Source: Molossus alvarezi (taxonomy: Eukaryota; Chordata; Mammalia; Chiroptera; Molossidae). From it: a DNA stretch of 64,000 nt. The stretch is from positions 3,596,001 through 3,660,000 of the forward strand of contig CM073899.1 of the NCBI GenBank assembly GCA_037176705.1. Reading direction: 5' to 3'. Below, piece after piece: positions 57,625 through 64,000 of the stretch; positions within the stretch are counted from its first letter, which is position 1, and each line of letters opens with the position of its first letter. The notes beneath the pieces are model-generated. The model saw only the letters and a list, made by a program, of their open reading frames with translations. It searched no databases and was not told the DNA's origin. The position numbers were made by a program, and so were the translations under genes.

Positions 57625-59466
57625 TTTTTATTTTTTATTAATTAATATATTTATTTTCGTTACAGATGTTTCTCCTTTTCCCCCCACTGATTCCCCTCTC
57701 CACCTCCCTCCCTGCCCTGTCCCCAGCTTTGTGTCCATGCCCATTATTCATGCATACATGCATATAAGTTCTGTGGTTTATCTCTCCCCCACCATCCCCT
57801 CTTCTGGGGATTGTCAGTCTGTACCCCACTTCCACGTCTCTGGGACTACCCCATTCCTCAGACTGCTATGTTCATTATATTCCACAAATAAGTAAGATCA
57901 TATGATACTCGTCTTTTTCTGTTTGGCTTGTTTCACTTAGGATGATACTTTCCAGGTCCCTCCATGTCGTCTCAAAGGATAAAAGATCTTTCTTTCTTAC
58001 AGCTGCATAGTACTCCATTGTGTATATGTACCACAGCTTTTTTATCCATTCGTCTACTGATGGACACTTGGGCTGTTTCCAGATCTTAGCTATTGTAAAT
58101 AGTGCTACTAAAAACATGGGGGTACATATATTCTTTCTGATTGGTGTTTCAGGCTTCTTAGGGTATATTCCTAGCAGTGGGATCACTGGGATCAAATGGC
58201 AGTTTCATTTTTAACTTTTTGAGGTAACACCATAGTGTTTCCACAGTGGCTGCACCAGTCTGCATTCCCACCAGCAGTGCACTAGAGTCCCCTTTTCTCC
58301 ACACCCTCTCCAACACTTGTTGTTTGATGATTTGTTGATGGTGGCCATTCTGACAGGTGTGAGGTGATACCTCATAGTTGTTTTAATTTGCATCTCTCTG
58401 ATGATTAGTGATGTTGAGCATTTCTTCATATGTCTCTTGGCCATTTGTATGTCCTGTTTGGAGAGGTGTCTATTTAGTTCCTCTGCCCATTTTTTAATTG
58501 GGTTCTTTGTCTTCCTTTTGTGGAGTTGTATGAGCACTCTATATATATTGGAAATTAACCCCTTATCTGATATATCATTGGCAATGATGCTCTCCCATAC
58601 AGTGGGTAACCTTTCTGTTTTGATGATTGTATCTTTTGCTGTGCAGAAGCTTTTGAGTTTGATGTAGTCCTATGTGTTCATTTTCTCCTTTGTTTCTATT
58701 GCCTTAGGTGATGTATCAGTAAAAATTCTGCTGCGTATGATGTCTGAAATTTTGTTGCCTACAGTTTCTTCCAGGATTTTTATGGATTCATGAGTCACAT
58801 TTAAGTCTTTTATACATTTTGAGTTTATTCTTGTGTAGGGTGTAAGTTGATGGTCTAGTTTCATTTTTCTGCATGTAGCTGTCCAATTTTCCCAGCACCA
58901 TTTATTAAAGAGGCTGTCCTTACTCCACTGTATGCTCTTGCCACCTTTGTCAAATATTAATTGAGCATATTGCCTTGGGTCCATTTCTGGGTTCTCTGTT
59001 CTGTTCCACTGGTCTATATGCCTGTTCTTGTGCCAGTACCAGGATGTTTTGATTACAGTGGCTTTGTAGTATAACCTGATATCTGGTAATGTGATCCCTC
59101 CAACTTTGTTCTTCCTTTTCAAGATTGCTGAGGCTATTCGAGGTCTTTTTTGGTTCCATATGAACTTTTGAAATAATTGTTCTAGTTCTGTGAAGTATGC
59201 TGTTGGTATTTTGATGGTTATTGCATTGAATCTATAGATTGCTTTGGGTAGTATGGACATTTTAATGATGTTAATTCTTCCAATCCATGAACAGGGTATG
59301 TGCTTCTACTTTTTTATATCTTCCTCTATTTCTTTTTTCAATGACCTGTGGTTTTCTGCGAATAGGTCCTTTATTTCTTTGGTTAAGTTTATTCCTAGAT
59401 ATCTTAATTTTTTTGCCGCAATGGTAAATGGGATTATTTTCTTAGTTTCTCTTTCAAAAAAAATTT
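57625..59466 (-). mobile_element. L1 retrotransposon, 5'-truncated, antisense
   Basis: Minus-strand frames encode the C-terminal third of L1 ORF2. They include [20 protein letters not shown] and [18 protein letters not shown] (open frame 58670-59260). Next come [20 protein letters not shown] with the [18 protein letters not shown]ys motif (58211-58537). The end is IAKIWKQPKCPSVDEWIKKL and YYAAVRKKDLLSF (57875-58195). A 3' UTR and T-rich tail follow towards 57625. At least two frameshifts break it, and ORF1 and the endonuclease and reverse transcriptase domains are absent. It is the best preserved L1 in the window. Confidence 0.92.
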
Positions 59467-60031
59467 TTTAAAGATACAGTCTCTGCCCTACAAGGACTTC
59501 CATGCTAGAAAAGAGCTCCCCCTGGAGGCCATCTCCCTGGCCTACATCCCATTTCCAGGGCCATCACAGACTTCTGAGGACACTCTGAACCATACATCAT
59601 AAGAATTCCTGAGAACCCCTGAGTACCCTGAACTGCAGCGTACCCCGAACTGCAGCATACCCCCAACGAGAATTCCCTCTATGCTAGAATTCCTGAAATA
59701 ATTCTTCCCATTTTACCATTGTGATTACTGGTGTTTGGGATATGATTCCAAAGTTGGGGGACAATAGGTTGGGAAATGCCAGTGACATGGGTGCTGGGGA
59801 GGCGAGTTGAGCTGGGAGACATTCTGGGCCCACGGACAGCTAATGCGCTACTGCTAAGGAAAAGGAAGCGCTGTGGTGGGCGCGGTGGGCACAGCCGGCC
59901 TGGCGCGGTCCTCGGCACCTGCGGGGGAGGCTGGAACTGAGGCGGGGAAGCGTGAAGCACCCAGGCCCGATGGCCGGCTGCGAGACACTGAATGAGGATG
60001 GGCCTGTCTGGGCTTCAAACACTGCACGTGG

Positions 60032-60090
60032 AGACTACGACCAGTTATTTCTCTGGGCCTCCGCTTCTCCGTCTATGACCTGGAGTTACT
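60032..60090 (+). mobile_element. MIR-like relic
   Basis: CCAGTTATTTCTCTGGGCCT CCGCTTCTCC is close to the MIR core 'acctctctgtgcctcagtttcc'. Confidence 0.45.
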
Positions 60091-60474
60091 GTTACGGCTG
60101 AGAGACAATGTCGGCCACACTGCCGTGTCTGTGAAGAGGCCATCGGGTGGCCAGACCCCCGGGTTCTGCACCAGGCGTGTGAAGGGTGGTCTCAGAGGCC
60201 GTCACTGGAAAAGTAGGCAACATCTCGTCACTTAAGGCGGCCGTAAACAAGCAACCACAAGAAAGAAGTCGGGTTTTATAGACATTGATATATTCATTAA
60301 AATCAAAGTAATCATAACACATGATGGTCAATTTCAATATGTTGGTTGAAAAAATTATGGTTTAGGGAGTAGACAGCACAGTCCTTAGCCAACTGAGTCA
60401 AACGATTCGGGATGTAGCGCCTACAGGCGAGAAGAGGTTGACATCACGTGGCGGTCTACGTGCTGGCTCCCCTC

Positions 60475-60570
60475 TGCCGTCTCGTTCAATCCGCACAGCA
60501 ACCCCGAAGCCTAGATTCTGCCCCTTTTGTAGACAGGAGACTGCAGGGCGTGGAGAAAGCAGGGCCTGAG
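60475..60570 (+). mobile_element. MIR/L2-like relic
   Basis: AATCCGCACAGCAACCCCGA and CCCCTTTTGTAGACAGGAGA recall the 'cctcacaacaaccctatgaggt..ccattttacagatgagg' module. Confidence 0.45.
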
Positions 60571-60639
60571 CTGGGACGCACCCTTGACAGGTGTCTCCTT
60601 GGCCTAAGCCACCTGCAGAGTGAAAATTTGCACACTCCC

Positions 60640-60838
60640 TTTTCTTTTTTAAGTCCTCGCCCGAGGGTATTTCTCCACTGATATTCAGATAGAGAGGGAG
60701 GGAGAGACACATCGATTGGTTGCCTCCCACTCAAGCTAACCCCCAGGGGGATCGAACCACTGCCCTTGACTGGAATGGAACCCAGGACTCCTTGGTCCAC
60801 AGGCCTATGCTCTAACCACTGAGCAACCGGTCATGGCT
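60640..60838 (-). mobile_element. VES-type SINE, antisense
   Basis: Tail TAAGTCCTCGCCCGAGGGTA, head ACCACTGAGCAACCGGTCAT. Flanks GCACACTCCCTTTTC and GCACTTCCCTTTC suggest a target duplication. Confidence 0.87.
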
Positions 60839-60970
60839 GCACTTCCCTTTCACAGAGGCCCAAACAGCCACGGAGAGCTCAGGGCTCGCTCAGGAGGAGG
60901 CCACCATCAGTGGAATCGAAGCCCATGATCTGGCAGCCGAGCACATGGCTGTTTAAAGGCTCCTGGCCTG

Positions 60971-61034
60971 GGCCTGTGGAAAAGATGTTAGGTAAGGGAA
61001 GGGGCCTGTGGAAAAGATGTTAGGTAAGGGAAGG
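60971..61034 (+). repeat. 32-bp tandem duplication
   Basis: GGCCTGTGGAAAAGATGTTA.. occurs at 60971 and again at 61003 with no visible difference. It lies in intron 1 of ATP6V0D2, about 470 bp before exon 2. Confidence 0.9.
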
Positions 61035-61503
61035 GAGCCCAGCCGGTCACGCTCCGCTGCTGTCTGACTCCACCCGGGCCTCGCTGTCCTCATCTGTAAG
61101 GAAGGACACCAGTCCCGCAGTCCTGGTGGCTGTTACTGACCAACGTCTCTTTCCCGTCAAGCTGGCCGAGCAGCGGTTCCCAGCAGCACATCCGGTAAAA
61201 CACACTTGCCACCTCTGCCTGGGGTGCTCGTTAGCGTCCTTTTTAGCTGTGTGCAAAAATTCCAGGTTTCCTAGGTCATTGAAACTGTCCACTGTACAGG
61301 AACACCCATATTGATGAGGATTGTTTACTGCTTTAGGGAGATACACTCGTCTAAATCGCATATAGACCTTAGGTTGCGGTCTGCTCAGGTAAGAAGAATT
61401 AGATACGTGTTTATCTTAAAGTTAGTATACATTAATTAATGTTGCAAAGATCATTCTTGTGCGTTTCGAATCTCACCTGCTTCGGGGTTTTATTCTACTT
61501 CAG

Positions 61504-61675
61504 ATCTGAAAGTTCATCTGCAGACCACTGATTATGGCAACTTTTTGGCGAATCAAACAAACCCTCTCACCGTTTACAAAATCGACATGGAGATGAGGAA
61601 GAAGCTGTGCAGAGAGTTTGAGTACTTCCGGAACCATTCGCTGGAGCCCCTGAGCACATTTCTCACCTACATGAC
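61504..61675 (+). CDS. ATP6V0D2: ATP6V0D2 coding exon 2
   Basis: The reading continues from exon 1 in frame across a phase 1 intron of about 11.65 kb. It gives [18 protein letters not shown] and then [19 protein letters not shown], ending in LTYMT. This closely matches residues 44-101 of human ATP6V0D2. The acceptor is a TTCTACTTCAG tract at 61493-61503. The donor is AC|GTGAGT at 61676, leaving a phase 2 end. There are no stops or frameshifts in the exon, so the gene looks functional here. A second GTGAGT lies 24 bases downstream inside a tandem duplication (see findings). Confidence 0.95.
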
Positions 61676-61723
61676 GTGAGTGGTGGCGGGAGTCCTGTGG
61701 TGAGTGGTGGCGGGAGTCCCGGT
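61676..61723 (+). repeat. 24-bp tandem duplication covering the exon 2 splice donor
   Basis: GTGAGTGGTGGCGGGAGTCC begins at 61676 (the true donor) and again at 61700. The second copy ends in a slightly changed sequence. Confidence 0.88.
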
Positions 61724-62007
61724 GGTGGCAGGCGCCACGTGTGCAGGTGGGGTCTTAGCTGTGGTTTGGGGCTAAGACCTTTTCTGTGTTTGTGAGTTTG
61801 AATACATTCACACCGCAGCAACTGATAAACTAGGGAACCACATTCCCCCTGTTGGAAAACAGATTTCACCCACTTCTCAGCATGACCAGCAGGTGGCGGT
61901 GGTCCAGACAGCAGTTTTCCATTTTCATTTTTGAGATGACCCATGGAGCTGATGATTCAAGTGTTTGGGTGGTTGAGACCGCCAGCAGACACCATGTGAC
62001 ATTTTTG

Positions 62008-62217
62008 AAATCTTCTTTTCCTGTATTGATTTTAGAGAGAGAGGAAGTAAGTGAAAGGGAGAAAGAGAAACATCAATGAGAGAGAACATTGACTGGCCGC
62101 CTCCTGCATCCCCCCACTGGGGATTGGCCCACAACCTGGGCATATACCCTGACCAGGAATTGAACTGGCGACCTCTTGGTGCAGGGTTGATGCTCAACCA
62201 CTGAGCCACACCAGCCA
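62008..62217 (-). mobile_element. VES-type SINE with 20-bp target duplication
   Basis: Antisense. The flanks at 61988-62007 and 62218-62237 (GACACC[A/G]TGTGACATTTTTG) differ at one base. It lies about 330 bp downstream of ATP6V0D2 exon 2. Confidence 0.94.
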
Positions 62218-62819
62218 GACACCGTGTGACATTTTTGGATCACTTGTCGGGGTGGGGCTGAAATGTCACAAATTGTTCTTCAGGCCACCTCAGCCCTTTC
62301 CTGGCCCCCCAGCGACAGGATAAGGAGCCCCCACCATGGTTATGCGTGTCCGTGTTTATCGTTCCGTCACCAGGCTACCGTCTTTCAATGTGAAGGCCGT
62401 TCATTCTAAATCATGTGAACTTGCACACGATAGGAAATGGCACTTTCATTCACCCAGCTAATAAATTATACCCAGTGCTCGAAACGTGGAGCCCTCCAGC
62501 TGACAAGCTGGGATCAAAGGTGGGTGGGAGCTGAGCTGTAGGCTATGTATTTACAGCGGTCTGCCCAGTGGGTGACTGATCTGTTCTTGGCTCTGTGCCA
62601 ACTTTCCCTGTTGGCTTCAGTCAGCCACCAGGGGTCATGACTGACCGCAGTAACCTGTCTGCAGAGTACTGGCCGTCACCTGTGCCAGGAAAGAGGTCTG
62701 AGGCCCTGCTGGAATGGGCAGAGAGACCCAACTCCGCCTTGCTGCTGAGCCAGACCGCTCCTCCTTTGATCTTGTCAGCTTTATCTTTTCAATGGATAAG
62801 AAGAACATGTACATTTTTT

Positions 62820-63013
62820 TTATAAATTTTTTTCCCTTTATTGATTTTAGAGAAAGAGGAAGGGAGAGAGAGAGAGAACATCGATCAGCCGCCTCCTGCA
62901 CGCCCCCACTGGGGTTCAGGCCCACAACCTGGGCATGTGTCCTGACCGGGAATCGAACCAGTGACTTCTTGGTGCAGGGTCGATGCTCAACCACTGAGCC
63001 ACACCGGCTGGAC
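62820..63013 (-). mobile_element. VES-type SINE with 16-bp target duplication
   Basis: Antisense. The flanks AACATGTACATTTTTT (62804-62819) and AACATGTGTATTTTTT (63014-63029) differ at two bases. Confidence 0.93.
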
Positions 63014-63030
63014 AACATGTGTATTTTTTA

Positions 63031-63275
63031 AGACTTTTTTTTTATTTATTGAATTTTTTGAGGTAACATTGGTTAATAAAAGTCATATAGATTGCAGGTG
63101 TACAATTCTTAACACATCATCTGTATATTGTATTGTGTGTTCACCACCCCAAGTCAAGGCTCTCTCCTTGCATCACCATTGACCCCCTGTTCCCTCTTCT
63201 CCCTGCCCACCCCTTCCCTCTGGTATCACCACGCTGCTGTCTGTGTCCATAAGTTTGTTTGCTTATTTAATCCCT
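63031..63275 (-). mobile_element. L1 3' end, antisense
   Basis: TTTTTGAGGTAACATTGGTT, ATAAAAGTCATATAGATTGC and GTACAATTCTTAACACATCA are the antisense tail of an old L1 family. It abuts the target duplication of the SINE at 62820-63013. Confidence 0.78.
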
Positions 63276-63284
63276 TAATTTATG

Positions 63285-63420
63285 TAGTGCTCACTACAAA
63301 CCAGCACTCTCACAGTCACTGTATGCGAATTGATGATTTAGTATTTACAGCAACCTCCCAAGTGGCACTGATGTTCCTGGCACTTCACAGACGAGGGGAC
63401 AGCCAAGACTGGGCTTCAGC
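63285..63420 (+). mobile_element. MIR/L2-like relic
   Basis: GTGCTCACTACAAACCAGCA, TTTACAGCAACCTCCCAAGT and TTCACAGACGAGGGGACAGC follow the same module order. Confidence 0.45.
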
Positions 63421-63514
63421 ACACGCTCTCCGAAGGCCAGAGGCCAGAGCTAGCCCCTCCCAGACTCGCTGCATTTCCAAACCTTCTTTTGTAAAGAAAA
63501 GATACGTATGTGTG

Positions 63515-63562
63515 CAAACAAATATAAGTATATGTGTGTGTATATACTTATACATACATAGT
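63515..63562 (+). repeat. TATG/TGTG imperfect microsatellite
   Basis: Alternating TATA, TGTG and CATA steps over about 45 bases. Confidence 0.75.
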
Positions 63563-63682
63563 TGGTTTATTGTTTGTTTTAGAACAGAGAGATCACTTGT
63601 GTGTATTGCATAATTCAAGTTGTCTTTTCTTATGTAATCTATTAAAAATTTTCTAGATAGTACATATAGAGCTATCTTTTCT

Positions 63683-63858
63683 TTCTAAGATTTTTATTCA
63701 TTTTTACAGACATGGGTAGGGAGACGGAGAAAGAGAAAAACATCAACACGAGAGAGAAATATTCATCAGCTGCCAACCCGGGCACGTGCCCTGACTGGAG
63801 ATCGAGCCAGCGCCCACTCAGTGCAGGGCTCAAACCAGCTGAGCCACACCAGCCAGGG
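63683..63858 (-). mobile_element. VES-type SINE, diverged
   Basis: Antisense. GAGAAAGAGAAAAACATCAA tail, head GAGCCACACCAGCCAGGGCC. Flanks TATAGAGCTATCTTTTC and TATAGCGCTGTCTTATTC look like a degraded target duplication. Confidence 0.88.
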
Positions 63859-64000
63859 CCCTATAGCGCTGTCTTATTCGAAGCCTAGCTTGTGTCCCAT
63901 TGTGTTGGGTGTGCCATCAGTTACTGAACTGGTCCCCTTTGTTCACCGAGATGGTTTCATTTCTTTGCTATTTCGTTCATGCTACAACAGACTTCCTTGT

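Larger units (their letters stand above)
49850..61503 (+). other. ATP6V0D2: ATP6V0D2 intron 1
   Basis: This is the phase 1 intron between the GTAAGC donor at 49850 and the AG at 61502-61503. It holds an antisense ERV (50190-54018), a 5'-truncated antisense L1 (about 57625-59466), three SINEs, MIR-like relics and a 32-bp tandem duplication. Both large retroelements lie antisense to the gene, the orientation usually tolerated in introns because their polyadenylation signals are not read on the gene strand. Confidence 0.85.

Noticed and set aside
57625..59466. Active L1
   Set aside because: 5'-truncated with no ORF1, endonuclease or reverse transcriptase, and ORF2 is frameshifted.
4175..63858. 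tRNA genes suggested by box A/box B-like sequences
   Set aside because: Each lies in the head of a SINE with a CT-rich and A-rich tail and often target duplications. None has a clean cloverleaf and terminator.

Overview
This window is vertebrate nuclear DNA, almost certainly from a bat. It has no operons, almost no long coding frames, two clear exons of a mammalian gene, many 5'-truncated L1 copies, and at least 23 tRNA-derived SINEs of the bat VES type. Their heads read 'CCTGGCCGGTTTGGCTCAG', with box B-like GGTTCGATTCC and CT-rich tails. VES-like SINEs and an SPIN/OposCharlie-like hAT element fit a yangochiropteran (vespertilionoid) bat. The species cannot be fixed from this sequence alone.

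The only host gene I can support is ATP6V0D2, on the + strand. It encodes subunit d2 of the V-ATPase V0 sector. Coding exon 1 (with the ATG) is at 49720-49849 and coding exon 2 at 61504-61675. The rest of the gene lies beyond the right edge. The left 49 kb is upstream intergenic DNA. I found no PSKH2 exons there, although PSKH2 lies upstream of ATP6V0D2 in human.

Layout. Region 1-8.7 kb: old L1 ends, a mariner end, SINEs and MIR relics. Region 8.78-10.06 kb: a minisatellite of about 60 units of 21 bp. Region 10.7-12.3 kb: an old L1 with a SINE in its tail. Region 12.57-14.3 kb: a decayed Charlie8/GTF2IRD2-like hAT transposase, antisense, carrying a 55-bp palindrome. Region 15-27 kb: mostly unique GC-rich DNA with scattered SINEs and an L1 end. 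Regions 27.65-28.15 and 29.46-29.93 kb: two more minisatellites. Region 30-37 kb: microsatellites, L1 3' ends and a 17-bp GC-rich repeat. Region 38.5-39.0 kb: two SINEs that landed in series at the same target. Region 39137-42269: a complete but dead hAT transposon with a perfect 8-bp target duplication. Region 46.19-46.79 kb: a probable solo LTR. Region 50190-54018: an antisense gammaretrovirus-like ERV, with two LTRs, a 4-bp target duplication, a tRNA-Thr primer-binding site, gag and env relics and no recognisable pol, 340 bp inside ATP6V0D2 intron 1. Region 57.6-59.5 kb: a 5'-truncated antisense L1. Region 60-64 kb: exon 2, MIR relics and SINEs.

The genes do not form a cooperative system. 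This is one host gene in a landscape shaped by class I and class II transposons and minisatellite expansion. The points most worth checking are the complete hAT element, the ERV with a non-viral-looking AT-rich core, the duplicated splice donor after ATP6V0D2 exon 2, the serial SINE insertion, and the conserved 3' hairpin in one SINE subfamily.
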